A DNA stretch of 64,000 nt from Ignavibacteria bacterium (GTDB taxonomy: Bacteria; Bacteroidota; Ignavibacteria; UBA10030; SZUA-254), in the NCBI GenBank assembly GCA_016178595.1, contig JACOSY010000038.1, forward strand, positions 1-64,000, in the 5' to 3' direction. Under the pieces are notes generated by a model that did not search any database, was not told the DNA's origin, and saw nothing but the letters and a program-made list of their open reading frames with translations. A program made the translations under genes and the position numbers. This document shows, piece by piece, positions 27,428-35,665 of the stretch (the stretch's first letter is position 1; every line of letters begins with the position of its first letter).

Positions 27428-27489
27428 TTAGTTAATACTATTCCGGTCTCGGTGGTGTTTCGTTTGGAAAATGAGGAGGTTATTTGTTT

Positions 27490-27518
27490 TTGCACTTCGT
27501 CTTCCCGTTTCGTACATT
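27490..27518 (+). promoter_or_regulatory. Sigma70-like promoter for the sugar kinase operon
   Basis: TTGCAC, 17 bases, TACATT, with TTTCG just before the -10, 39 bases upstream of the ATG at 27558. It lies outside the MITE, so the insertion left it intact. Confidence 0.55.
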
Positions 27519-27557
27519 AACCCGGCATCACGTCGATTTTTTTCTTCAAAGGAATTC

Positions 27558-28481
27558 ATGAGTTTACTTGTCGTCGGTTCACTCGGCATCGATACGATTG
27601 AAACGCCGTTCGGCCGTGTCGAGAACGTCCTCGGTGGTTCTGCAACCTACATCTCGACTGCCGCGAGTTATTTTGTCACGCCGATTCGTTTGGTCGGTGT
27701 TGTCGGCAGCGACTTCCCGAAAGAATACATCGAGTTCCTTGAGAACCGGGAAATCGATCTCGAAGGCTTGCAGATCGTGCAGGGAGGAAAAACCTTTCGA
27801 TGGGGCGGCCGCTACCAGTACGACATGAACAGCCGCGACACGCTCTTTACCGAGCTGAACGTCTTCGAGCATTTCGATCCGATCATTCCATCATCGTACA
27901 AAAAAACGACGTACGTATGCCTCGGGAACATCGATCCCATCTTGCAGCGACGAGTGTTGGAACAGATCGAGAAGCCCCGCCTTGTCGTTGGTGACACGAT
28001 GAATTTTTGGATCAAAGGAAAGCATGCCGAGCTGATGAAGACGTTCAAGCTCGTCGATGTTCTCATCATCAATGAAGCGGAGGCACGCCAGCTTACGAAC
28101 GAACCGAATCTCATTAAAGCCGCTAAGCTGATCATCAAGCTCGGTCCCAACGTCGTGATCATCAAGAAAGGCGAGCATGGCGCTCTGTTGGTGACCGAGC
28201 GGACGATTTTCTTTGCTCCTGCCTATCCGCTCGAAACCATCAACGACCCGACTGGCGCCGGCGATGCGTTTGCGGGTGGATTTGTCGGATGGATCGCGCG
28301 CACCGACGATCTTTCGGAAGAAAATTTCAAGCGCGGCGTCATCTACGGCAGCGCGCTTGCGTCGTTCTGTGTCGAGCGCTTCAGCCTTGAGCGCCTGAAA
28401 GATATTTCGTACCTTGAAATACAGGATCGCTTCCGTGAGTTTAGGGAGCTGTCGAAGTTCGAAGTCGAGGTTCTGGCGTAA
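27558..28481 (+). CDS. PfkB-family sugar or nucleoside kinase
   Basis: A 307-residue ribokinase-fold kinase. The N-terminal signature VLGGSATYISTAASYF and the C-terminal DPTGAGDAFAGGF (with catalytic Asp) are intact. The ATG at 27558 has AAAGGAA upstream and opens directly into the first beta strand (MSLLVVGSLGIDTIE); an earlier frame start would add an unrelated basic peptide. Substrate cannot be told: adenosine, ribose and other furanosides are all possible. The next gene, 22 bases on, is a methylthioribose-1-phosphate isomerase homologue, so a role in methylthioadenosine or nucleoside salvage is plausible. Confidence 0.92.
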   Translation: MSLLVVGSLGIDTIETPFGRVENVLGGSATYISTAASYFVTPIRLVGVVGSDFPKEYIEFLENREIDLEGLQIVQGGKTFRWGGRYQYDMNSRDTLFTELNVFEHFDPIIPSSYKKTTYVCLGNIDPILQRRVLEQIEKPRLVVGDTMNFWIKGKHAELMKTFKLVDVLIINEAEARQLTNEPNLIKAAKLIIKLGPNVVIIKKGEHGALLVTERTIFFAPAYPLETINDPTGAGDAFAGGFVGWIARTDDLSEENFKRGVIYGSALASFCVERFSLERLKDISYLEIQDRFREFRELSKFEVEVLA

Positions 28482-28503
28482 GCCCTCACTGCGGTATGAA
28501 ATC

Positions 28504-29511
28504 GTGAAATCGATTGAGTGGTTGGGAAATCGCCTTCGATTCATCGATCAAACAAAACTCCCCCTCGAAGAAGTCTGCATCGAAACGGATCAGTACACAC
28601 TCCTCGCTGATGCTATCCGTTCGCTCGGTATTCGCGGCGCGCCGTTGATTGGCGTTGCCGCAGCGTACGGCGTCGCACTTGCCGGACTCCGAACCGATGA
28701 ATCGAATCTCCAATCTTTTCGCAACGAGATTGAATACGCCATCGGCGAGCTTGCGTCTACACGTCCGACTGCCGTCAATCTTTCTTGGGCGCTTGAACGA
28801 ATGAGGAAAAATTTGAACGCGAGTCTATCAATCGAAGCTGCGAGAGTAGTGCTTGTGAGGGAAGCGATCGTAATTCATGAAGAAGATGAAGAAATGTGCA
28901 GACGAATCGGTGAATGTGGATCGCAGCTTATTCCTGATCGTGCAACGATACTGACGCACTGTAATGCCGGTGCATTAGCGACTGGAGGAGAAGGAACTGC
29001 GCTCAACATCATCACGACAGCGCACAGAATGGGAAAGTCGATCAACGTCTATGTGAGTGAAACTCGTCCATTGCTTCAGGGCGCTCGATTGACGACGTGG
29101 GAGCTTATGAAAGCAGGAGTTGACGTTACGCTGATTATCGACAGTGCGGCTGCATCGCTCATGCAGCAGAAGAAAATCGATTGTGTCGTTGTTGGCGCTG
29201 ATCGGATCGCGCGGAACGGCGATGCGGCGAATAAAGTCGGCACGTACATGCACGCTGTCACTGCACATTATCATGGCATTCCATTCTACGTTGCAGCTCC
29301 ATCGTCGAGCATCGATCCACCGCTTGAGGATGGAAACAACATTCCAATCGAGGAACGAAACGCATCTGAAATAACGGAAGGATTCGGGAAACGCATTGCA
29401 CCCGAAGGAACTAACGTGTACGCGCCTGCGTTCGATAGTACGCCCGCTCGATTGATCACTGCAATCGTGACCGAGAAGGGAATCCATCGTCCCCCATTCC
29501 ATTTCCAATGA
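28504..29511 (+). CDS. mtnA: S-methyl-5-thioribose-1-phosphate isomerase
   Basis: Interconverts methylthioribose-1-phosphate and methylthioribulose-1-phosphate in the methionine salvage pathway. The 335 residues contain GIRGAPLIGVAAAYG, the Cys region THCNAGALATGGEGTAL and the Asp region GADRIARNGDAANKVGTY, so both catalytic residues are present. I chose the GTG at 28504, giving the family-like start VKSIEW; it has no clear ribosome binding site, and a TTG at 28414 would overlap the kinase gene. Homologues can act on ribose-1,5-bisphosphate or 5-deoxyribose phosphate, so the exact substrate is not certain. Confidence 0.93.
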   Translation: MKSIEWLGNRLRFIDQTKLPLEEVCIETDQYTLLADAIRSLGIRGAPLIGVAAAYGVALAGLRTDESNLQSFRNEIEYAIGELASTRPTAVNLSWALERMRKNLNASLSIEAARVVLVREAIVIHEEDEEMCRRIGECGSQLIPDRATILTHCNAGALATGGEGTALNIITTAHRMGKSINVYVSETRPLLQGARLTTWELMKAGVDVTLIIDSAAASLMQQKKIDCVVVGADRIARNGDAANKVGTYMHAVTAHYHGIPFYVAAPSSSIDPPLEDGNNIPIEERNASEITEGFGKRIAPEGTNVYAPAFDSTPARLITAIVTEKGIHRPPFHFQ

Positions 29512-29512
29512 G

Positions 29513-30301
29513 ATGAGCGAGATCATCAAGACAGAAGCCATCGTGCTGAAGTCGATGAAGTACCGCGAGACGAGCAAGATCGTAACGCTCTACACGCGCG
29601 AGTTCGGCAAGGTGAGCACGATCGTGAAAGGTGCACGGCGGGCGAAGAGCACATTTGGATCGTCGCTCGAGCCGATGTCTTATGTGTCGGTTGTTTTCTA
29701 CAAGAAGCAGGGACGGGAGCTGCAAACACTTGCGCAGTGCGATGTCATCACTCCTTTTCGGAAACTGGCAGAGGATTTGGAGAAAATGTCGGTTGGTGTG
29801 ACGATCATCGAGCTTGTGAGTGCGGTCGCCCATGAAGAAGAAAGGAACGTGGCGCTCTTCAACCTCGTCGCTACAAGTCTTACGACACTCAACGACGTGG
29901 GGAAGAATTCACTCAATCTCCTCTATGCTTTCGAAGTTCACCTCGCACGGATTCTCGGCTTCCAGCCGACATTCGGTCGATGTATATCGTGCGGTCGTCC
30001 GCTCAGTTCTCAGCTCTCTCCTGACGATGAAATAGTATTTCATCTTGACCGCGGTGGTCCGCTCTGCGGCAATTGCGCAAATACCGGTGGCCAGGCATTC
30101 CTTTTATCGAGAGGAAGTCTCATCAACTTGCAGCGGATTGCCTCTGCGGAACACCTAGTAGACGTTTCGTCCGTCGACATCAGCAAGGAATCGAAAGCAG
30201 AAATCGGCAACTTCCTCTGGAGCTACCTGCGGTATCATGTTTCGGGAATCAGGACGCTTCGATCAGAGAAAGTTTTCGCGAAAATTTTGACCGTCTCCTG
30301 A
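29513..30301 (+). CDS. recO: DNA repair protein RecO
   Basis: Helps load RecA on single-stranded DNA coated with SSB during gap repair (RecFOR pathway). The 262-residue protein has the N-terminal OB fold (TEAIVLKSMKYRETSKIVTL, YTREFGKVS) and, in the helical C-terminal part, a zinc-binding site CISCGRPL...CGNCA. The ATG lies one base after the mtnA stop, so the kinase, mtnA and recO genes are probably one transcript. recF and recR are not in the window. Confidence 0.94.
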   Translation: MSEIIKTEAIVLKSMKYRETSKIVTLYTREFGKVSTIVKGARRAKSTFGSSLEPMSYVSVVFYKKQGRELQTLAQCDVITPFRKLAEDLEKMSVGVTIIELVSAVAHEEERNVALFNLVATSLTTLNDVGKNSLNLLYAFEVHLARILGFQPTFGRCISCGRPLSSQLSPDDEIVFHLDRGGPLCGNCANTGGQAFLLSRGSLINLQRIASAEHLVDVSSVDISKESKAEIGNFLWSYLRYHVSGIRTLRSEKVFAKILTVS

Positions 30302-30399
30302 AAATTCATTAATTTTTTCATTATTGTGTTTGTGTATCCATTTGCGTTCATTGAAAGCATCAAAGCGTAACAAACTTACCGATAATCGTGTATAAGGGA

Positions 30400-30426
30400 T
30401 TGTGACCAACCATATTTTCGTATACA
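30400..30426 (+). promoter_or_regulatory. Possible promoter of the HtrA gene
   Basis: TTGTGA, 15 bases, TATACA, with TTTTCG before the -10. The spacer is short, so this is a weak call, but the TTCGTATA core matches two other promoters in the window. Confidence 0.35.
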
Positions 30427-30440
30427 TCAAGGAGTAATGT

Positions 30441-31982
30441 ATGTCCAAAAAGTCTGTTCTTGCAGCACTATTCTTGATTTTTGTCGGAATCGTTTTCGGA
30501 GTCGTGCTCGTCTCGAGCTTCCGAGGCGGCATTGAACCCGGTTTTGCCGGCGATCAGCAAGTGAAACTCGGCGCGCCGACGCCGATCAAAAATCCCGACT
30601 ACGATCCGAAGGCTCTCAGCAAAGCGTTTATCGAAGTGAGCAAAGTCGTCTCTCCGACCGTTGTCTCGATCACCGTGACGACAAAAGCGAAGAAGCATTC
30701 GAGCGATATGAACGACTTCTTCCACTTCTTCGGTCCGGACTTCAAGGCTCCGGATCCTGAGCCAACACAAGGTGCAGGATCGGGCGTTATCATCACTCCT
30801 GAAGGCTACATCCTCACCAACAACCATGTCGTCGATGATGCAGATGAAGACCACGTGGAAGTCACGACGAACAGTCATCATAACATGAAAGCAAAAATTA
30901 TTGGAACCGATCCCTCGACCGATCTGGCAATCATCAAAGTCGATGGCAAAGATTTGCCCACAGCAGCACTTGGCAATTCTGACGCGTTGGAAGTCGGGGA
31001 GTGGGTCGTCGCCGTCGGTAATCCACTTGGATTACAAGGGACTGTCACTGCCGGTATCGTCAGCGCCATTGGTCGTGCGGGTCTTGGCATCATTCGTGAC
31101 GAACAGGGGTACGGCATTGAGAATTTCATCCAGACGGATGCAGCGATTAATCCGGGCAACAGCGGTGGGCCACTTGTCAATCTCAAAGGAGAAGTTATCG
31201 GGATCAACGCTGCCATCGCAACCACGAACGCTCGCTATCAGGGTTATGGTTTCGCAATTCCGATTAATCTTGCACAAGCCGTCGCCGAGGATCTTATCAA
31301 ACATGGAAAAGTCTACCGAGCTTGGCTTGGTGTAAGCTTGGGTCCCGTCGATGAGACGACCGCGAAGGCGTTGAAACTCGATCAAGCAGGCGGCGTGATG
31401 GTGCAAACTGTCGTCGAAGGGGGTGCTGCGAAAGATGCCGGATTAAAGGAAGGCGATGTGATTCTCTCCGTCGACGATAAGCAATTGAGTACGCCAAGCG
31501 ATCTGCAGACATATATCGCGCGAAAACATCCTGCCGATGTCGTGACATTGAAATTGTATCGTGATGGCAAGGCATTCGAAAAGAAGGTGACGCTCAAGCG
31601 GCGAACAGATGATAAGGTTGCTGCTCGTAACAATAATGGCAATGATAACGAAGACCAAAACACGGAGCCTGAGTCTCATTCAAAATCGCTGACGTTTGAC
31701 AAACTCGGCATGAGTGTCCGGGCGTTGACCTCCGGTGAGAAACGGGAGTCGAGTATTGACAAAGGAATTGTCATCACGGATGTGACGCGATTTGGAGAGG
31801 CGTTCAATCGCGGGCTTGGACGTGGAGATGTCATTCTTGAAGCAGACAAGAAAGAGATCGCCTCACCCGGTGACTTGAAAGCTCTCCTCGAACGCCGCCA
31901 GCCGGGAGATGCGCTACTCCTCCGCGTGAAGAGAGGAAATGGACAGATGGCCTACATCGCCGTACAGATTCCAAACTCTTAA
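30441..31982 (+). CDS. HtrA/DegP-type periplasmic serine protease
   Basis: Degrades or refolds damaged envelope proteins. The 513 residues start with an N-terminal membrane anchor or signal (about 6-26), then the trypsin-like domain with His129 (LTNNHVV), Asp161 (DPSTDLAII) and Ser241 (NPGNSGGPL), followed by PDZ1 (about 290-385) and PDZ2 (about 415-510), the DegP/DegQ layout. A poly-Asn/Asp linker separates the PDZ domains. AAGGAG precedes the ATG. It is probably monocistronic: a hairpin lies at 32007-32037. The PDZ-only protein at 21220 may work with it. Confidence 0.95.
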   Translation: MSKKSVLAALFLIFVGIVFGVVLVSSFRGGIEPGFAGDQQVKLGAPTPIKNPDYDPKALSKAFIEVSKVVSPTVVSITVTTKAKKHSSDMNDFFHFFGPDFKAPDPEPTQGAGSGVIITPEGYILTNNHVVDDADEDHVEVTTNSHHNMKAKIIGTDPSTDLAIIKVDGKDLPTAALGNSDALEVGEWVVAVGNPLGLQGTVTAGIVSAIGRAGLGIIRDEQGYGIENFIQTDAAINPGNSGGPLVNLKGEVIGINAAIATTNARYQGYGFAIPINLAQAVAEDLIKHGKVYRAWLGVSLGPVDETTAKALKLDQAGGVMVQTVVEGGAAKDAGLKEGDVILSVDDKQLSTPSDLQTYIARKHPADVVTLKLYRDGKAFEKKVTLKRRTDDKVAARNNNGNDNEDQNTEPESHSKSLTFDKLGMSVRALTSGEKRESSIDKGIVITDVTRFGEAFNRGLGRGDVILEADKKEIASPGDLKALLERRQPGDALLLRVKRGNGQMAYIAVQIPNS

Positions 31983-32006
31983 ACGAAACGAGTTTTTCGT
32001 ATAGTT

Positions 32007-32037
32007 GCCCCGTCTCGAAAGTATTTCGGAATGGGGC
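32007..32037 (+). terminator. Hairpin after the HtrA gene, probable terminator
   Basis: GCCCC (32007-32011) pairs with GGGGC (32033-32037), and the inner part CTCGAAA pairs with TTTCGGA with one mismatch and a G-U pair. Only a weak T-rich stretch follows. Confidence 0.5.
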
Positions 32038-32059
32038 ACTGTATTTATGACCAGCCTGT

Positions 32060-32088
32060 TTGCATGTGAGCGTCACATTCCGTAGATT
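32060..32088 (+). promoter_or_regulatory. Promoter candidate for the M16 pair
   Basis: TTGCAT, 17 bases, TAGATT, with TTCCG before the -10, about 37 bases before the ATG at 32125. Confidence 0.4.
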
Positions 32089-32124
32089 CAGAGCACTCGC
32101 ATATTCCATAGAAGGGTTGAGAAC

Positions 32125-33474
32125 ATGTACCACATGTCGAAATTTCTCCCGTTCATTCTTGTTATGGTGAATAGTATGTCCTTCACCCAGACCAACGTTT
32201 CGTTTGATCAGTATCGGCTTGATAACGGGCTGACGGTCATTGTACACGAAGATCACTCTGCGCCCGTTGCAGCAGTCGTGGCGATGTATCACGTCGGTTC
32301 CAAGAATGAAAAAGTGAAACGCACAGGCTTCGCCCATCTCTTCGAACACGTGATGTTCAAAGGCTCGGAGCATGTGGCTGATGGAGAGCACTTCAAACTC
32401 CTGCAGGAAATCGGAGCCAATATTAACGGCTTCACGACGGAGGATGGTACGACATATTTCGAGGTCGTACCGAGCAACTATGTCGAGCTTGCGCTCTACC
32501 TTGAATCCGACAGGATGGGTTTCCTGCTGCCGGCCGTTACGCAGGAGAAGCTCGACAACCAGCGCGATGTCGTGAAGAACGAGCGCCGTCAACGCGTGGA
32601 TAATGTTCCGTACGGAACCGCTGATGAACGGATTGCCAAGGCGCTGTTTCCGGAAACGCATCCCTACAATTGGCCCGTCATCGGTTACATGGAAGATCTG
32701 AGCGCGGCCTCGCTTTCCGACGTCCATGATTTTTTGAAAACATATTACGCTCCCAACAATGCCTGCCTCGTTGTGGCAGGCGATTTCAATCCTTCGGAAG
32801 TGAAATCCTGGATCGAGAAATACTTCGGCTCAATCCCACGCGGAAAGGATTTCGAGCGTCCTGCGCAAGTACCGCTCTCGCTCAACGGATCGAAGCAAAT
32901 AGTCCTTGAGGATAAGGTGCAGCTTCCGCGTTTATTCTTGACCTGGCATACTGCACCGAATTATTCACGCGAACATGCGGTCATGAGTGTTCTTGCAAAC
33001 ATCCTGACCCGCGGAAAGAACTCTCGCCTCTACAAACCATTGGTGTATGAGAATCAGATTGCCCAGTCGATCAGTGCCGCTCAGGAAGGCCTCGAGATTG
33101 CCGGTTATTTCCAGATCGATGTCACTGCCAAGCCCGGACGGAATTTGACCGAGATGCAAACGGTCATTGATTCCGTCCTTCAGTATTTGTTGAAGAACGG
33201 CGTCACTGCTGCTGAAGTGGAGAAGGCACTAACCGCTGCAGAGGTGTCATCCGTGAATGGACTCTCGACGGTTCTCGGCAAGGCAACCAACCTCGCGTTC
33301 TATTACTCCTACACCGGAGACCCGACCTGGATCAATCGCCAAATGAAGCTCTACGAGGGTATTACTCCGGATGAAGTACTCGCTGCCGCCCGGAAATATC
33401 TCATGCAACCAAGTGTCTCGTTGAGCGTCGTGCCTGTTGGCAAACCTGAACTCGCAGCCAAGAAGGGAGAGTAA
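32125..33474 (+). CDS. M16-family zinc peptidase, catalytic subunit type
   Basis: A 449-residue secreted pitrilysin-like peptidase. A signal peptide (about 1-22) is followed by the inverted zinc motif HLFEH (His71, Glu74, His75) and the distal ligand Glu153 in KNERRQ, so the active site is complete. The second half is the usual inactive M16_C fold. AAGGG precedes the ATG at 32125; an ATG three codons on is an alternative. The gene is followed seven bases later by an M16 partner without the zinc motif, the standard two-subunit arrangement seen in bacterial and mitochondrial processing peptidases. Confidence 0.94.
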   Translation: MYHMSKFLPFILVMVNSMSFTQTNVSFDQYRLDNGLTVIVHEDHSAPVAAVVAMYHVGSKNEKVKRTGFAHLFEHVMFKGSEHVADGEHFKLLQEIGANINGFTTEDGTTYFEVVPSNYVELALYLESDRMGFLLPAVTQEKLDNQRDVVKNERRQRVDNVPYGTADERIAKALFPETHPYNWPVIGYMEDLSAASLSDVHDFLKTYYAPNNACLVVAGDFNPSEVKSWIEKYFGSIPRGKDFERPAQVPLSLNGSKQIVLEDKVQLPRLFLTWHTAPNYSREHAVMSVLANILTRGKNSRLYKPLVYENQIAQSISAAQEGLEIAGYFQIDVTAKPGRNLTEMQTVIDSVLQYLLKNGVTAAEVEKALTAAEVSSVNGLSTVLGKATNLAFYYSYTGDPTWINRQMKLYEGITPDEVLAAARKYLMQPSVSLSVVPVGKPELAAKKGE

Positions 33475-33481
33475 TCAAGCG

Positions 33482-34930
33482 ATGAAAACACGTATCGAAA
33501 AAGTCATATTCGGATTATTACTTATGATCGCAACGATGCAAACTGTTTCGGCAGATGATAAGATTGATCGGACGCAGCGCCCAACCGGCAAACCGGCGCC
33601 GAAGATTCATCTGCCCGAGATTCAGAAAGCAACCCTCAAGAATGGACTTATGGTGTGGCTTGTGGAAGATCATGAGCTTCCCACGGTTGCATTCAATCTT
33701 GTCATGAACGCCGGAGCCGATCACGATCCCCTTGCACAACCCGGACTTGCGTCGATAACCGCAGATATGATGGATGAGGGAACAAAGGCACGCTCAGCAT
33801 TGCAAATCTCCGAGGAGCTTGACGCCGTCGGCGCATCGCTCGGCACTTCATCCAATCTCGACGGATCATACGTCACTCTCAACACGCTGTCGAAGTATCT
33901 CCCGAAGTCCCTCGACGTTTTTGCCGATGTGGTTGCTCATCCGACATTTCCGGACAAAGAATTCCAACGAATTCGGAAACAACGCCTGGCGACACTTCTT
34001 CAGCAAAAAGATCAACCGCCGGCGATTGCAACGAACGCATACTACTATCTCCTCTATGGATCGAATCATCCGTATGGAAATAATCCCAGCGGTTCAGAGG
34101 CATCGTTGAATGTTATGGCAACGAGTGATCTCGTCGCATTCTATCAGAAGTACTTGCGGCCGAATAACGCCATACTGATTGTCGTGGGAGATACAAAACT
34201 TGCCGAGATCACATCACGGTTGGAAAGTGCGCTTGCAGATTGGCAGCCTGGAGACGTCGCGAGCCTTACAGTGCCACCACCGCCTGTTCAGGATAAGATG
34301 CATGTCTACTTGATCGATAAACCCGGTGCGCCGCAATCCGAAGTGCGCATCGGATATCCATCCTTGCCGCGCAGTACGCCGGACTTCTTCCCGGTGACAG
34401 TCATGAACCGCATCCTTGGCGGGCAGTTTTCGAGCCGGATCAATATGAACCTTCGCGAACGCCATGGCTATACGTACGGCGCAGGTACGAGCTTCCGATT
34501 CTTGAAAGGCATCGGCCCGTTTACTGCTTCGGGTGGAATCGTCACGGAGAAGACGGATAGCTCGCTCATCGAGTTCATGCACGAGATCAACACCATGTGG
34601 GAGAAGGGCATGTCGTCGGAGGAGCTTTCTTTTGCCAAGAAAGGATTGCTGGGAAACTTCGCACTCGCATTTGAAACGCCGGCGCAAATTGCAGGCGCTC
34701 TGCAGAACGTCATCCTCTATGGTTTGCCGGAGAACTATTTCAACACGTACCTTCAAAACATCGATGCAGTTTCACTCGATGATGTCCAGCGAGTTGCGAA
34801 AAAGTATCTGGATGCATCGAAGATGGCGGTTGTTGTCGTCGGGGATTTGGCCAGGATCAAGGAGGGAGTTGCGGCATTAAAGCTTGGGGATATCGTATTG
34901 TGTGATATCGATGGGCATCCGATCCCATAA
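33482..34930 (+). CDS. M16-family partner subunit lacking the zinc site
   Basis: A 482-residue secreted M16 homologue. A signal peptide (MKTRIEKVIFGLLLMIATMQ) is clear; the ATG at 33482 is the natural start. At the place of HxxEH the protein reads GLASITADMMDEG, so no zinc can be bound; this is typical of the non-catalytic subunit that closes the peptide chamber. It keeps the glycine-rich loop region (LGGQFSSRINMNLRERHGYT). It is probably translated with the catalytic subunit, with which it should form a heterodimer. Confidence 0.92.
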   Translation: MKTRIEKVIFGLLLMIATMQTVSADDKIDRTQRPTGKPAPKIHLPEIQKATLKNGLMVWLVEDHELPTVAFNLVMNAGADHDPLAQPGLASITADMMDEGTKARSALQISEELDAVGASLGTSSNLDGSYVTLNTLSKYLPKSLDVFADVVAHPTFPDKEFQRIRKQRLATLLQQKDQPPAIATNAYYYLLYGSNHPYGNNPSGSEASLNVMATSDLVAFYQKYLRPNNAILIVVGDTKLAEITSRLESALADWQPGDVASLTVPPPPVQDKMHVYLIDKPGAPQSEVRIGYPSLPRSTPDFFPVTVMNRILGGQFSSRINMNLRERHGYTYGAGTSFRFLKGIGPFTASGGIVTEKTDSSLIEFMHEINTMWEKGMSSEELSFAKKGLLGNFALAFETPAQIAGALQNVILYGLPENYFNTYLQNIDAVSLDDVQRVAKKYLDASKMAVVVVGDLARIKEGVAALKLGDIVLCDIDGHPIP

Positions 34931-34963
34931 TCGGTCTGCAAGGTTGAATGAAAGGCGTACCCC

Positions 34964-34993
34964 TTGACAAAAAATATAAATTTGTTATCTTTG
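34964..34993 (+). promoter_or_regulatory. Promoter for the HNH endonuclease gene
   Basis: TTGACA (34964-34969), 16 bases, TATCTT (34986-34991), continuing as TATCTTTG. It satisfies both the sigma70 pattern and the Bacteroidota TTG-N19-TAnnTTTG pattern. Confidence 0.65.
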
Positions 34994-35091
34994 AGAATAA
35001 GAATCATGATAATGTTAAATAATTTTTTCTGACGGTATAAGGAGGTAACAGGGTCTTCAGTTCACACTACGTACCACATACGAACGGAAAG

Positions 35092-35595
35092 TTGAGCAGC
35101 AAAGTGCTCATCCTCAATCAAAACTACGAGCCGATGAGCGTTTGCAACGTGAAGAAAGCTATCGTCCTCTTATTCCTCGGTAAGGCGGAACTCATCGAAG
35201 CTTATGGGGATAGGCGCATCCATGCGGTCTCGATGTCGATGCCGTTTCCGAGTATTGTTCGCCTGGGCGTCTACATTCACGTCCCGTACAAGAAAATCAT
35301 CCTCTCCCGCAAGAACATTCTCCGTCGCGACGGGCATCGGTGTCAGTACTGCGGCCGGACTGACGCCTCGTTGACGGTTGACCACATCATGCCGAAGGCG
35401 AAGTTGGGCGAAGACACGTGGGAGAATCTCGTCACAGCCTGCGTCAACTGCAATAACAAGAAGGGTAATCGTACGCCCGAAGATGCGCACATGAAACTCT
35501 TACGGAAACCGATGAAGCCGAACCATGTCACCTTCATCCGGCACTTCGTCGGCACGATCGACGATCGTTGGAAGCCGTACCTGTTCATGAACTGA
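35092..35595 (+). CDS. HNH endonuclease family protein
   Basis: A 167-residue protein of a family common in Bacteroidota and other phyla. The N-terminal half (VLILNQNYEPMSVCNVKKAI) is characteristic. The C-terminal half is the HNH domain, with zinc pairs CQYC and CVNC, the catalytic stretch LTVDHIMPKAKLGEDTWENL and NKKGNRT. It probably nicks or cuts DNA; the biological role of this family is not established. The start is a TTG at 35092, needed to keep the conserved N-terminus; there is no ATG. A strong AAGGAGG lies 47 bases upstream with no start codon behind it. Confidence 0.88.
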   Translation: MSSKVLILNQNYEPMSVCNVKKAIVLLFLGKAELIEAYGDRRIHAVSMSMPFPSIVRLGVYIHVPYKKIILSRKNILRRDGHRCQYCGRTDASLTVDHIMPKAKLGEDTWENLVTACVNCNNKKGNRTPEDAHMKLLRKPMKPNHVTFIRHFVGTIDDRWKPYLFMN

Positions 35596-35665
35596 ATCCC
35601 GCTTCAGACGGAACGAAGGATCTCATCCACAATCCCGAAGAACCGATCATCACCAACTATTTCAC

